A stretch of DNA of 64,000 nt from Bdellovibrionota bacterium (GCA_035292885.1 DATDPG010000076.1:1-64000); one strand, 5' to 3'. Shown: positions 1 to 8,874, numbered from the stretch's first letter. The notes: generated from the sequence alone by a model not told the origin. Numbers and translations: made by a program.

Positions 1-519
1 CTTCGAGAAGAAGCACTTTCAGAGCAAATTGGTGATGCTCTTCGTGGGATAGCTCTCCCTACGGACGCGTACGAGAAAATGCTCTCTGAATGGGCCAAGG
101 AACGGAACGAATCTCGCCACCAAAGGGCTGACCTAGAAAAGATGGCCGCCGACGAGCTTGCCAGCCTAAAAGGCAAGCTCGATCGGCTACTCGATGCTCA
201 CGTAAACGGCGTGGTCGACACCTCGGAGTACGTTGCGAAGAAAGAGTCACTGCTCAATCGAAAGGTGAGCATCGAGCAGCGTTTGAGCCAATTTGACGGG
301 TCAGCCCTTTCGTCGCTCGAACTCGCAAAGGAATTTCTCGAATCGGCCCACCAGGCGGGTCCGGTCGCGAAAGACGAAAACCAAAAAGCCAAAAAGGAAT
401 TCTTCGAAAAAGTTGGGTCGAACCGGTTCCTCAAAAACCGAAAAATCAGTTTTTCCCACAACATGCCATGGGCCATCTTGACCCGAAACCGCGAATTGTC
501 AGAGTGGTGCCCCGAGTAG
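1..519 (+). CDS. Large serine recombinase, C-terminal part (5' end outside window)
   Basis: The frame is open from base 1 and ends at TAG 517-519, giving about 172 residues. The protein has a long charged helical stretch (Leu/Glu/Lys rich, typical of the coiled coil after the zinc-ribbon of large serine recombinases), then a short beta-rich tail containing KVGSNRFLKNRKISF, which resembles the usual end of resolvase-type integrases. The catalytic and zinc-ribbon domains must lie to the left and cannot be seen. The last four sense codons (Trp-Cys-Pro-Glu) and the stop are encoded inside the 3' end of the tRNA-Arg gene on the opposite strand, as expected when an integrative element sits in that tRNA. 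Family assignment is by recognition of the C-terminal pattern only. Confidence 0.72.
   Translation, partial: LREEALSEQIGDALRGIALPTDAYEKMLSEWAKERNESRHQRADLEKMAADELASLKGKLDRLLDAHVNGVVDTSEYVAKKESLLNRKVSIEQRLSQFDGSALSSLELAKEFLESAHQAGPVAKDENQKAKKEFFEKVGSNRFLKNRKISFSHNMPWAILTRNRELSEWCPE
505..519. other. Putative attachment-site half inside tRNA-Arg 3' end
   Basis: The last 15 bases of the recombinase reading frame are at the same time the encoded CCA, discriminator and 3' acceptor strand of tRNA-Arg(CCG). This is the geometry of an integrative element inserted at a tRNA 3' end with the element to the left. The real core may extend into the T arm (to about 530). A second copy of this sequence should mark the other end outside the window; only one copy is visible here. 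Confidence 0.5.
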
Positions 520-579
520 GAATCGAACCTACATCTTAAGCTCCGGAGGCTTACATTCTATCCGTTGAACTATCGGGGC
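505..579 (-). tRNA. tRNA-Arg (anticodon CCG)
   Basis: Reading the minus strand, a complete cloverleaf folds. The 7-bp acceptor stem is GCCCCGA/TCGGGGC, the D stem is GTTC/GAAT, the anticodon stem is TAAGC/GCTTA with loop CTCCGGA (anticodon CCG, decoding CGG), and the T stem is GTAGG/CCTAC with loop TTCGATT. The discriminator base is A and CCA is encoded. The 3' end overlaps the last 15 bases of the serine recombinase gene on the plus strand. The gene is intact, so insertion of the neighbouring element has preserved or rebuilt the 3' half. Confidence 0.96.
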
Positions 580-642
580 GTCGGTCGGACGTGAGTATCA
601 AATTCCCTGTCGCACTCCAAGCCTAAAGGAAGAAACCCGATT

Positions 643-1596
643 TCAGGTACCTCTTTGCCGGGGGTTGAGCGGATTCTTCTTCGCAAACTCTTCAATCAGT
701 TCTTTCGACCGGCGATCGAGATCTTTCGGAATCACGATTTGAATCCGGGCGTAGTGATCCCCCCGTCCGCCGTCGCGGCGATACACGCCTTTTCCTTTTA
801 ACCGAAGTTGCACGCCGCTCGAGGTACCCGGTGGAAGTTTAGCATGAGAAAGACCGTCGACGGTCGACACCTCGATTGTGGAACCCAACGCCGCTTCCGC
901 CAATGTAACCGGCACGTCGGCGACGATATCGCTCCCTTTCCGCTCAAGCGTCGGATGAGGTTGAATCCGCAACGTGATGTAGAGATCTCCGCGCGAACTC
1001 CGCTTGCCTTGCGCGCCCCCCTTCCCTGCGAGCCGGATCTGTTGGCCGTTTTCCACGCCCGCCGGAATTTTCACGCTCAACCGCTCGCCGCCGACATTTA
1101 CTTGGACGTCCCCTCCCTTTACGGCGGTCAAAAAATCGATCTCCAATTCGGACGTCGCGTCCGCGCCCCCTCCCGTCGATTCGAACGATTCGAACGGCAC
1201 GTGGCCATGAGCGCCGGGCCCCGCCCCGCCACCGAACATCGAACCGAAGATGTCCTCCAGGCCGCCGAAATCAAAATTGAACCCGCCCTGCCCCGAGGAA
1301 AAATGATAGACCCGCTGGCCCGGTCGCGGCCGAAAACCTCCTCCGAAGAACTGGGAGAAATCAAAACCGGACTGAAAGCCGTCCGGCCCGATGGCGTCGT
1401 ATTGGCGGCGCTTGTCCGCGTCGCTCAAAACCGCGTATGCCTCGGTGATTTCCTTGAACTTGTCCTCGGCCTGTTTGTTCCCGGGATTGAAGTCGGGGTG
1501 GTACTGTTTGGCGAGCTTCCGATATGCCTTCTTAATTTGGTCGTTCGTGGCGGAGCGTTCCACACCTAACAACTTGTAGTAATCTTTCCCTTTCAT
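643..1596 (-). CDS. DnaJ/CbpA-type J-domain co-chaperone (no zinc finger)
   Basis: 317 aa. Residues 1-70 form a J domain with the HPD motif at 33-35, which stimulates the Hsp70 (DnaK) ATPase. A Gly/Phe-rich linker follows (about 70-140, with FGGGF and [10 protein letters not shown]), then two beta-rich client-binding domains. The CxxCxGxG repeats of classical DnaJ are absent, which places it with the type II, CbpA-like group. The start ATG at 1596 is preceded by a GAGG ribosome site and lies 12 nt after the rimK-like gene, so the two are probably cotranscribed. It acts in the cytoplasm in protein folding. Whether a full-length DnaJ exists elsewhere is unknown. Confidence 0.92.
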   Translation of the reverse strand: MKGKDYYKLLGVERSATNDQIKKAYRKLAKQYHPDFNPGNKQAEDKFKEITEAYAVLSDADKRRQYDAIGPDGFQSGFDFSQFFGGGFRPRPGQRVYHFSSGQGGFNFDFGGLEDIFGSMFGGGAGPGAHGHVPFESFESTGGGADATSELEIDFLTAVKGGDVQVNVGGERLSVKIPAGVENGQQIRLAGKGGAQGKRSSRGDLYITLRIQPHPTLERKGSDIVADVPVTLAEAALGSTIEVSTVDGLSHAKLPPGTSSGVQLRLKGKGVYRRDGGRGDHYARIQIVIPKDLDRRSKELIEEFAKKNPLNPRQRGT

Positions 1597-1608
1597 TTCG
1601 GATTAACC

Positions 1609-2511
1609 TCACAAAGCCTTTCGCATCGGATTCTTTTGATTCGCCGCGGCCGCTAGGCATTGCAAGATTTTTCGGGCCACATTCACTCCCGTAGCCGCCT
1701 CCACTCCTTCCAACCCCGGCGAGGAATTCACCTCGATCACCTTCGGCCCTTCGTGCGATTCCAAGAGATCGACGCCGGCGATTTGAAGACCGACGATCTT
1801 GGTCGCCTGTTTCGCCATTCGTTCATATTCTTTCGGCAGCTCCACCGGCGTTCCGATCCCTCCGCGGTGAATGTTCGAGCGAAATTCACCGAGACGCGCC
1901 TGCCTCCGCATCGCCGCCACCACTTGGCCGCCGACGACGATCACGCGAATATCCCGACCGACCGACTCTTTGACGCATTCTTGGATCAAAATATCCTGTC
2001 CCAGGCTCCAGAGCGTATCCAGCGTCGACTCGATCGTTTGCATCGTCTCCGCCAGCATGACGCCGACACCCTGCGTTCCGCTCAAGAGCTTTAGAATCAC
2101 CGGAAAGCCGCCCACCATCTCCACGGCACTCGGGATGTCGATCGGCTTTCGAACGACAACGGTCCTCGGAATATCAATATCGTGCCGACTCATCAGTTGA
2201 ATGCAGCGGAGCTTGTTGCGCGTGCGGATGATGGAGATCGAATTGTTGACGACGGGCACCCCCATCATCTCAAACTGCGAGACCACGGCGAGGGCGTAGT
2301 TGGTGATCGACGCTCCGATCCGGGTCGTGACGACATCGCACTGATCCGCCTTTCGGCCGTTGCGATAGAGCATCGGCGTGGCCCGGCCGAGCACGATATC
2401 GAAGTCGAGCGGATCGGAGACCGTGAGTTTGTACCGAAGGCGCTTCGCTTCTTCGCGAAACCGTCGATTGGAATAGTTCGCCCTGCTTCGGGCCAGGATC
2501 TTGATCCGCAT
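1609..2511 (-). CDS. rimK: RimK-family ATP-grasp ligase
   Basis: 300 aa, the usual length for RimK. The central and C-terminal parts match an ATP-grasp fold: a Gly-rich loop (SGTQGVGVML), the DIRVIVVGG strand and the Mg-binding end KVIEVNSSPGLEG. E. coli RimK adds glutamates to the C-terminus of ribosomal protein S6, and relatives ligate amino acids to coenzyme F420 or other acceptors. The window holds no S6 gene, so the acceptor here is inferred only. It sits between xseB and the J-domain gene in a minus-strand operon, with no clear Shine-Dalgarno. A TACATT hexamer lies 9 nt before the ATG, so a secondary promoter is possible. Confidence 0.87.
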   Translation of the reverse strand: MRIKILARSRANYSNRRFREEAKRLRYKLTVSDPLDFDIVLGRATPMLYRNGRKADQCDVVTTRIGASITNYALAVVSQFEMMGVPVVNNSISIIRTRNKLRCIQLMSRHDIDIPRTVVVRKPIDIPSAVEMVGGFPVILKLLSGTQGVGVMLAETMQTIESTLDTLWSLGQDILIQECVKESVGRDIRVIVVGGQVVAAMRRQARLGEFRSNIHRGGIGTPVELPKEYERMAKQATKIVGLQIAGVDLLESHEGPKVIEVNSSPGLEGVEAATGVNVARKILQCLAAAANQKNPMRKAL

Positions 2512-2544
2512 CGGTCGGTTAATGTAGGCCCTTTCCAGTACCCG

Positions 2545-2814
2545 TCAATGACCGCTAGTCCCGGCTTGGCTCTCTAAGGCGTGCCAGTCAAAGGGACTCT
2601 CCTGAACGGTTCCGTCCCGCCCGATCTGAATTCGGTGCACGGAAAATGCGGCGTCGACGAAGCTCTTTCGAAACGACCGGACCGTTTGAATGGCGTCGCG
2701 CACGCGCTTGAATGCGTCCTCCAGCGCGAGATCCCCGCTTCGGATCTCCGCGTCGATTTCCTGCAAGCGTTCCTCTATGTTTCGGATGTCTTCAAGATCT
2801 GTGTGACCTGACAC
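2545..2814 (-). CDS. xseB: Exodeoxyribonuclease VII small subunit-like protein
   Basis: 89 aa with a GTG start at 2814. Residues 5-60 form the two-helix pattern of XseB, including EIRSGDLALEDAFKRV, which parallels the family's ESGxLxLEEAxxxFE signature. The C-terminal 25 residues (containing RIQIGRDG) are not typical. The first 40 nt overlap the 3' end of xseA, the classic arrangement, and imply translational coupling. In exonuclease VII several small subunits bind one XseA to degrade single-stranded DNA into short oligonucleotides. The call depends on both the short motif and the xseA overlap. Confidence 0.75.
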   Translation of the reverse strand: MSGHTDLEDIRNIEERLQEIDAEIRSGDLALEDAFKRVRDAIQTVRSFRKSFVDAAFSVHRIQIGRDGTVQESPFDWHALESQAGTSGH

Positions 2815-4121
2815 GCGAGACCTCCTTCGTACAGACGGACCGATACCTGTTCGCCGCGATGAACCTGACCGCTCCGCTTGACGATTTGGCCGCCCTCTCG
2901 GCTCACCACGCTGTACCCCCGAGCCAAAATGGACAACGGATTGAGCATACTTAGATTGCTGACACTCTTCTCAAAACGGAGTTTGCGCGGCACCATCAAT
3001 TTCGCCAAGAAAATGCGGAGCCGATCATACGCACGCGACACTCGGTCGCCCTCCCGATCTTTCCGCTCGCGCAGGCGATCGACCATCCGCTCCACGGCGG
3101 TGTCCAGCCGTTGCATGCGGCTTTCAATCAACACGCGCGGATCGCGAAGCGGCGCCGCGCGATTGAGCTCTTTCAGCCGGGCCGCCGCCAGCTCCCATTG
3201 GCGGTGCAAATCGTGAACGATATTTCGGATTAAAGATTCGACCCGCTGGCGGAGAATGCCCAGATTCGGCACGACTAACTCCGCCGCTTGCGAGGGAGTG
3301 GCCGCCCGGACGTCGGCGACAAAATCCGAAATCGTGAAATCAGTTTGGTGCCCCACGGCGGAAATCAACGGTAGCCTTGAAGCGACGATGCTTCTCGCGA
3401 CGATTTCCTCGTTGAACGCCCATAAATCCTCAATCGATCCGCCGCCGCGCCCGGCAATCAGAACTTCCAAACCGTGGTTAGGCCGATTGGCTTCCTCGAT
3501 GGCCGCAGCGATCTCCTGTGCCGCTCCCTCCCCCTGTACTTTCACGGGAAACAGCAGGAGCTTGACGATCGGGCAGCGGGTCCGGATGACGTGAATCATG
3601 TCGCGAATGGCGGCGCCTGTGGGCGACGTGATCAATCCGATCCGTTTCGGAAAGGCGGGGAGTTTCCGCTTTCTTGCAGGATCGAATAGACCTTCCAGTT
3701 CCAACTTCTTCTTCAGCTGTTCAAAACGAAGATAGAGCTCTCCCGCGCCTCCCGGCCGGATGGCTTCAATGATGAGCTGGTATTTTCCGCCGGGCGCCCA
3801 GACATCCAGCCGGCCCAAAGCCAATACTTCAAGACCTTCCTGGAGTTCAAAATCGATCCGCTGATTGGCGTTCCGAAAGAAGACGCAGTTGAGGACGGCG
3901 TTCTCGTCTTTGAGGAAGAAATACATGTGCCCCGACTGGTTCCGACCCTTAAAATTCGAAATCTCCCCTTTGATCCAGATGCTCGACTTTCCGAAACGGG
4001 CGTGGATGAGCGATTTCACCTCCGACGTGATTTCGCTGACGGTGTAGATCGCCTCGTTGAATTGGCGTTCGCCTTCTTCAGGCTCCTCCTGCTGCTGCGA
4101 GGCGTATTCGAATAGGTCCAT
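2775..4121 (-). CDS. xseA: Exodeoxyribonuclease VII large subunit
   Basis: 448 aa, full length. An N-terminal OB fold (about 25-120, with IWIKGEISNFKGRNQSGHMY) binds single-stranded DNA. The catalytic domain follows with GRGGGSIEDLWAFN and the SAVGHQTDFTISDFVADVRA block that defines the family. The second half (about 290-390) is rich in Arg and Glu and predicts the long coiled coil that carries XseB. The cytoplasmic complex degrades single-stranded DNA in both directions during repair. It overlaps xseB by 40 nt, and 78 nt separate it from the diguanylate cyclase upstream. Confidence 0.96.
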   Translation of the reverse strand: MDLFEYASQQQEEPEEGERQFNEAIYTVSEITSEVKSLIHARFGKSSIWIKGEISNFKGRNQSGHMYFFLKDENAVLNCVFFRNANQRIDFELQEGLEVLALGRLDVWAPGGKYQLIIEAIRPGGAGELYLRFEQLKKKLELEGLFDPARKRKLPAFPKRIGLITSPTGAAIRDMIHVIRTRCPIVKLLLFPVKVQGEGAAQEIAAAIEEANRPNHGLEVLIAGRGGGSIEDLWAFNEEIVARSIVASRLPLISAVGHQTDFTISDFVADVRAATPSQAAELVVPNLGILRQRVESLIRNIVHDLHRQWELAAARLKELNRAAPLRDPRVLIESRMQRLDTAVERMVDRLRERKDREGDRVSRAYDRLRIFLAKLMVPRKLRFEKSVSNLSMLNPLSILARGYSVVSREGGQIVKRSGQVHRGEQVSVRLYEGGLACQVTQILKTSET

Positions 4122-4199
4122 GCGGAGGCCGGAGCCTACACCAGCCGCCGCGGAACGAAAAGTCGCGTCGGAGTTGATTTCCTAGCTTCGAGCCTCGCT

Positions 4200-6413
4200 T
4201 TAACCCGCGCGCTGACGGGTTCGGCGCTCGGCCTGCGTCGCTTTGCGCACTTCCTCTTCGGCCACGGCGATGAGTTTCGCTTCGCTCAGACCCGATTCCA
4301 TCTTCCCCAACCCCGCGTGATACGCGGTCGCCCGGTTTCGGCCGGCGCGTTTGGATTCGTAGAGAGCACGATCCGCCTTTTCGATTAAATCCTCCCGGCT
4401 TTCCGAATCATCGGGAAATTCCGCCAGGCCGACTGAAAGCGTCACCCGCAACGTGAGCCCCTGACGGACGAACCGCGTCTTTGCGACGGCCTCCACGATT
4501 CGCTCGGCCATCCGATAACCGCCGCTCCCGGGCGTGCCGACCAAAATCACGGCGAATTCTTCCCCTCCGTATCGGGCCACGAGGTCGATTTTGCGGACCA
4601 TTTTTCGCAGCACGCCCCCGATCTCACGCAAGACGAAGTCGCCGACCGGATGCCCGTACTCGTCATTGAACTTCTTGAAGTGATCGATGTCGGCCAGAAG
4701 AAGAGTCGTGGAGGACGGATGCCGGCCGGAGCGCTCAAGCTCCGTGGAGAGAAATTCCTGAAACGTCCGGTGATTCGCGAGGCCGGTCAAACCGTCGGTC
4801 GTGGCGCGCCGCTCCAGCTCCTGCACCATGCGTGCGTTCTTCAGCGATGAAGCCGCCTGCAGCGCCACCACCTCCAGCATCTTGCGCACGCTCTTGGAGA
4901 AAGCGTTGTTCTTGCGGCTGGCAAAAAGAATCGCCCCCAGCGGTTCTCCTTTCATTTGAAGCGGCAGCAATAGAACGGAGTCGAAAATCGGTGGAACACG
5001 AATCGACTTGGGAAAAAGCGTCGTCTTGCCCTGCCGAAGACGAAAATGGGTGTATGAAAGCGGGGTCTGATTTTTCACGACCCAAGAGACCAACCCGCGC
5101 TCGGGCGCGCAGACAAACGTCGCTCCGGTGCATCCCGCCGGAGTCTCCCCGCCTTCCGCAGTGATCCGATTTTCATCCGATTCGGCATCGTAGAGCACGA
5201 CCGCGCTCCAGTCATAGTGAACGATCTCATGTGTCGACTGAACCAGCGTCTGAACGACATCTTCGACGCGAAGACTCCGGTTAAGCGCCGTGCTCGCGGA
5301 GTAAAAATTCGACAATTCCTCTTTGAGATGGAAATACGCGTGCAACGCTTCGGCGTTTTCAATCGCGCGGTTCAGTTGCCGCCCGATTTGGATCACCGTT
5401 TCGCACTCGTCATCGGCGAAGGGCGTGGGCTCTAATCGATCCAGAACCAAGGCCCCTTTCAGTTGCCCCGAATCCTCCGTCCGGAGCGGAGCCACCAGGA
5501 CCGACTGAACCGGCGCCGGACCCTCGTAATACGTGAGCCCGCGCAACGGCTTCGACGAAGAAAAAAGGCGAATCGGAGCGTTTTCGTTCCGCAGAGCCTG
5601 AAAAATCCCCTCCGAGGCACGAACCGGCTCTTTGGAAAATCGATCCGACCGCGTGAAATGATCCTTTAAAACAAAAACCTCATCCATTTCATCGAAAAGA
5701 TAGAGGGCGCACGTGTGCGGCTCGTACGTCCGCTGGACGATTTCGAGAAGGTTTCGAAAGCTTTTCTCCCTCCCACGGATCATCTCGGCCAGATGCGCTT
5801 TTTTCCGGTCCGCCGCGCGCAGGACCGACTCCATTTCGGCCGACCTCCCTTCCAAGAGGCTCGCCTCCCGCTCATACAATTGAAGGCGGTCGAGAACTCC
5901 CTTCCGTTTTTTCCGTTCCTGAAGGCGAAAAACGGACGCCAGCGCCGTCCAGATGACGAGAAAAAGATACGTCGAAACGACGAGCGTCAGTCCGTCTTTT
6001 CCGCCGGGAGCATGAAAGAGCGAGAGCGCCCCTTGAAGAACCAGCAACGCCGCGATTTCACGCCAACGATAGCCGGCGTAAACCAACACCAGAAAGAACG
6101 GAAACGTCAGATACGGAAGCCATTCCTGCGGCCAAGTTCGCGCAGCCAAGTCAATGGCGAGGAGCGCCGCAGCGGCACCTTCCATCAAGCGCCGGCGCGC
6201 GAGCTTCCCTTCCGGCGTTCCCGCCGTCTTGGGCAGAAAGAGGTAGGAAAAGAGAGAGATCGCCGCCAATAACGGGACGCACGCGAGCGGCCACCAGGAA
6301 TCCCCGAGGCGCGGATGCAGGCTGCTCAAAAAAAGAAACGAGGCGACAACGGCGAATCGAAAACGATAGAGCGGGCGAGTTACGACGTTAGCCCAAAGTA
6401 CCGCCCGCATCAT
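4200..6413 (-). CDS. Membrane GAF-GAF-GGDEF diguanylate cyclase
   Basis: 737 aa. The N-terminal 170 residues contain about five hydrophobic segments, then a charged helix (about 175-225), then two GAF-like regions (about 225-360 and 365-525). A C-terminal GGDEF domain carries the active-site GGEEF at 616-620. An RKID inhibitory (I) site lies five residues before it (607-610), so product feedback by c-di-GMP is expected. The enzyme should make c-di-GMP from two GTP at the inner membrane, gated by an unknown ligand. Its ATG overlaps the ftsB stop codon as ATGA, so synthesis is coupled to a cell-division gene. Confidence 0.93.
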   Translation of the reverse strand: MMRAVLWANVVTRPLYRFRFAVVASFLFLSSLHPRLGDSWWPLACVPLLAAISLFSYLFLPKTAGTPEGKLARRRLMEGAAAALLAIDLAARTWPQEWLPYLTFPFFLVLVYAGYRWREIAALLVLQGALSLFHAPGGKDGLTLVVSTYLFLVIWTALASVFRLQERKKRKGVLDRLQLYEREASLLEGRSAEMESVLRAADRKKAHLAEMIRGREKSFRNLLEIVQRTYEPHTCALYLFDEMDEVFVLKDHFTRSDRFSKEPVRASEGIFQALRNENAPIRLFSSSKPLRGLTYYEGPAPVQSVLVAPLRTEDSGQLKGALVLDRLEPTPFADDECETVIQIGRQLNRAIENAEALHAYFHLKEELSNFYSASTALNRSLRVEDVVQTLVQSTHEIVHYDWSAVVLYDAESDENRITAEGGETPAGCTGATFVCAPERGLVSWVVKNQTPLSYTHFRLRQGKTTLFPKSIRVPPIFDSVLLLPLQMKGEPLGAILFASRKNNAFSKSVRKMLEVVALQAASSLKNARMVQELERRATTDGLTGLANHRTFQEFLSTELERSGRHPSSTTLLLADIDHFKKFNDEYGHPVGDFVLREIGGVLRKMVRKIDLVARYGGEEFAVILVGTPGSGGYRMAERIVEAVAKTRFVRQGLTLRVTLSVGLAEFPDDSESREDLIEKADRALYESKRAGRNRATAYHAGLGKMESGLSEAKLIAVAEEEVRKATQAERRTRQRAG

Positions 6414-6745
6414 CGGAAGATATATTGAATTTCATTCTCCCCAGCAAGCTGCAGTTCTTGCCGGGCCTCGCGTTCAATCGTTCGCAAATCATTCCGATAG
6501 AGTTCAATCTTTTTGGCGAGCCGGCCGATGTCCCGGTTGAATTGACCGATCTCTCGGTCAATCTGCTTTCCTCGGGTCCAAAGCTGATAGCTGGTCCAGA
6601 GTCCCCGATCTCCGACGATCGAAAAGAAAATGAGCGCGGAAATATAGGCCAGAAACGTCGTCCAAAGTAACGACCTGCGGCGGGAAAAACGAATCTCAAG
6701 TTTCCGAAGGAGGATCCGGCTCCATTTCCCCGCCATGTTCGCCAT
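6410..6745 (-). CDS. ftsB: FtsB/DivIC-family septum formation initiator
   Basis: 111 aa. A basic N-terminus precedes one membrane span (about 27-46, LLWTTFLAYISALIFFSIVG). A coiled coil follows (about 58-95) and ends in the EREARQELQLAGENEI segment typical of FtsB/DivIC. These bitopic proteins join FtsL and FtsQ at the septum. The gene overlaps the diguanylate cyclase by 4 nt. A TAGGAT box lies 6 nt before the ATG at 6745 with no Shine-Dalgarno, so the mRNA is probably leaderless. The dcw-cluster enolase or IspD context seen in many genomes is absent here. Confidence 0.82.
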   Translation of the reverse strand: MANMAGKWSRILLRKLEIRFSRRRSLLWTTFLAYISALIFFSIVGDRGLWTSYQLWTRGKQIDREIGQFNRDIGRLAKKIELYRNDLRTIEREARQELQLAGENEIQYIFR

Positions 6746-6751
6746 GAAACG

Positions 6752-6780
6752 ATCCTAGCGGAGCACGCGAAGTTTGAAAA
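6752..6780 (-). promoter_or_regulatory. Leaderless promoter of ftsB-diguanylate cyclase
   Basis: On the minus strand TTTTCA (6780-6775), a 17-nt spacer and TAGGAT (6757-6752) are followed by 6 nt and the ATG. The predicted transcription start coincides with the start codon. The -35 box overlaps that of the divergent patatin promoter on the plus strand, so RNA polymerase binding at the two may compete. Confidence 0.5.
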
Positions 6781-6801
6781 GCCGCACCCTCCGCGTATGA
6801 T
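6774..6801 (+). promoter_or_regulatory. Promoter of patatin gene
   Basis: TTGAAA (6774-6779), a 16-nt spacer and TATGAT (6796-6801) match the sigma-70 consensus well. They predict a start near 6808 and a leader of about 20 nt before the ATG at 6828. The -35 hexamer overlaps the divergent ftsB -35 box. Confidence 0.5.
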
Positions 6802-6827
6802 CTCGATATCTTTCGGGTTTCCTCGCG

Positions 6828-8078
6828 ATGCCACCCAAACGAAAAGTTCGAACCGCACTCGTTTTGTCCGGCGGCGGAACCCGGGGCGCCTATGAAGTCG
6901 GCGTAGTCCACTATCTAAGAACAAAGCTCCCCTCACGGCTCGCGGAAGGGTTGCAATTCGACATTCATTGCGGCTCGAGCGTCGGCGCCATTAACGCCGC
7001 TTTTATGGCTTCCATGGCCCACGACCCGGTCGCGCAGGGACAAACCCTGCTGAATCTCTGGAGCGACCTTCGCACAGAAAATATTTACCGCCGTGGACCG
7101 TTGACCTTGGGAAAATTACTGTTGCGAACTCTGGTGGGAGTCGTATCCCACGTGGCGGGTCTTAAGGGTCTGGCTCGTCCGGACGATCGGTCGCTGCATT
7201 TCCGGGGCTTTTTCGACACGGCTCCCTTTTTTCAGTTTCTGCGCGAACATTGTCACTGGGCCAATATCAGCAAGAATATCGATCACGGCGTGATCGAGGC
7301 TCTCGCTATTTCCGCCACCAATATGCTCACCGGCCAGTTGGAGATCTTCATCCACAAACGGCTGGAACTGGGTCACAGCGAACGGCTGAATTGCCACATC
7401 GGACGGATCAGCCCCCGGCATGTCATGGCCTCCGCTGCCTTGCCCCTTATCTTCCCGCCCGTCCCAATCCACGGCGTTTATTACAACGACGGGGCGATGC
7501 GCCTGAACACCCCCCTCGCACCCGCAGTTTCGCTGGGCGCAGCGAGAATCCTGATCATCGGAACCCGATATCATCCCACCGTCGAGGATCTCGACACGCA
7601 GATTCGAATGACGGTCTCGCGCCAGCCCACTCTGGGCGATGTCCTGGGAAAGCTTTTTCACGCGATTCTTGTGGATCGTCTCGATTCCGACCAGGAACAG
7701 GTGGACCGCATTAATCGAATTCTCACGGCCTGTGCCACGCACCTCGATCCGGACGCGTATCACGCGATTTGCACCCAGGCCGGCGTTCAACGGATCGAAA
7801 CGCTTTCGATCGAACCCACGGCGAACATCGCCAACCTCGTCGATGAAACCGCCCGCGGTTCGCTTCAAAACCTTCGAACCATGGGAATTTTGGAGCGGTT
7901 CGTTCTGCGAGTCCTGGAAACCGATCCGGGCCAGGGGAGCGACTTCCTCAGTTACTTTCTTTTTGAACCGAGTTACCTGAAAAAGCTCATTGATCTCGGC
8001 TACGAAGACGCGAGACGTCACCACGACGCCCTGGCCGCGTTCGCGGAACGAGCCATTGAACATAAGCCGGTTGAATAA
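6828..8078 (+). CDS. Patatin-like phospholipase
   Basis: 416 aa. The N-terminus carries the oxyanion-hole loop SGGGTRGAYEVG and then the nucleophile elbow GSSVG with catalytic Ser51. The DGA motif of the Ser-Asp dyad is at YNDGAMR (Asp221). These residues define a patatin-fold lipid acyl hydrolase. Family members cleave fatty acids from phospholipids or neutral lipids, or act as toxins. No signal peptide or outer-membrane barrel is visible, so it is probably cytoplasmic or peripheral. The roughly 190 residues after the DGA motif are helical and family-specific. The following methyltransferase gene starts within about 50 nt and may be cotranscribed. Confidence 0.93.
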   Translation: MPPKRKVRTALVLSGGGTRGAYEVGVVHYLRTKLPSRLAEGLQFDIHCGSSVGAINAAFMASMAHDPVAQGQTLLNLWSDLRTENIYRRGPLTLGKLLLRTLVGVVSHVAGLKGLARPDDRSLHFRGFFDTAPFFQFLREHCHWANISKNIDHGVIEALAISATNMLTGQLEIFIHKRLELGHSERLNCHIGRISPRHVMASAALPLIFPPVPIHGVYYNDGAMRLNTPLAPAVSLGAARILIIGTRYHPTVEDLDTQIRMTVSRQPTLGDVLGKLFHAILVDRLDSDQEQVDRINRILTACATHLDPDAYHAICTQAGVQRIETLSIEPTANIANLVDETARGSLQNLRTMGILERFVLRVLETDPGQGSDFLSYFLFEPSYLKKLIDLGYEDARRHHDALAAFAERAIEHKPVE

Positions 8079-8124
8079 CACATGCATTCGAATTCCGCCG
8101 AAACAGCTTGAAACCAATACCCCC

Positions 8125-8865
8125 GTGGCGTCCTGGTATTCAGATCCTGATTTTTGGGCGTTCACCCGGCCGTTCATGTTCGATGCGGACCGGTGGAAGG
8201 CCGCACCTATGGAGATCATCGATCTGATCCGATTGACGCGTGTTCAATCCGGCGCCCGTGTGCTGGATCTCTGTTGCGGCCCGGGAAGGCATGCAATACC
8301 CCTCGCTCAACACGGTTTCACCGTCACGGGAGTCGATCTGAGTGCGGAACTTCTCAAACAGGCCGAACAAAAAGCTAAGACAGAAGGGGCAAAAATTGAA
8401 TGGATTGAAAAGGACATGCGGGAATTTGTTCGTCCGGAGGCCTTCGATCTCGCGTTGAGTCTGTTCACCTCTTTCGGTTATTTCGAAGAGTCGGCTGACG
8501 ATGTAAAGACGTTGAAGAACGTTTGCCGTTCCCTAAAAACGGGCGGAATGTTCGTGATTGATCTCATGGGAAAAGAGGTCTTAGCCCGCATCTTTGAAGC
8601 ACGTCGTTGGCGAGAAAGCCAAGGCGCGATCTTCTTGGAAGAAGCGAAAATTTCCGACGACTGGGGAAAAGTGGATGTCCTTGCCGTCGTGATTGAAAAA
8701 GAGCGGCGCCACGAAACGCCGATGTCCATCCGTCTCTATTCAGGACAGGAACTCCGGGCGCTCCTGACGGAATGTGGATTCAAACAGATCGTCCTTTTCG
8801 GGGATTTCCAGGGAAATCCTTATGACCATCGGGCCCGACGTCTGGTGGCTTTGGCTCGAAAGTAA
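8125..8865 (+). CDS. Class I SAM-dependent methyltransferase
   Basis: 246 aa from GTG 8125. Motif I is VLDLCCGPGRHA, followed by the acidic strand VTGVDLSAELL and a motif II-like FDLALSLFTSFGYF, so it is a Rossmann methyltransferase binding S-adenosylmethionine. The opening WYSDPDFWAFTRPFMF matches the start of a common uncharacterised subgroup, which is why GTG 8125 is preferred. The frame is open further upstream, and ATG 8176 is an alternative. The substrate is unknown. The gene ends 10 nt before the convergent acetoacetyl-CoA synthetase with no terminator between them. Confidence 0.82.
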   Translation: MASWYSDPDFWAFTRPFMFDADRWKAAPMEIIDLIRLTRVQSGARVLDLCCGPGRHAIPLAQHGFTVTGVDLSAELLKQAEQKAKTEGAKIEWIEKDMREFVRPEAFDLALSLFTSFGYFEESADDVKTLKNVCRSLKTGGMFVIDLMGKEVLARIFEARRWRESQGAIFLEEAKISDDWGKVDVLAVVIEKERRHETPMSIRLYSGQELRALLTECGFKQIVLFGDFQGNPYDHRARRLVALARK

Positions 8866-8874
8866 TCTCCAAGC

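Noticed and set aside
808-1569. 253-codon open frame opposite the J-domain gene
   Set aside because: Antisense shadow; the J-domain gene is unmistakable and has a ribosome site.
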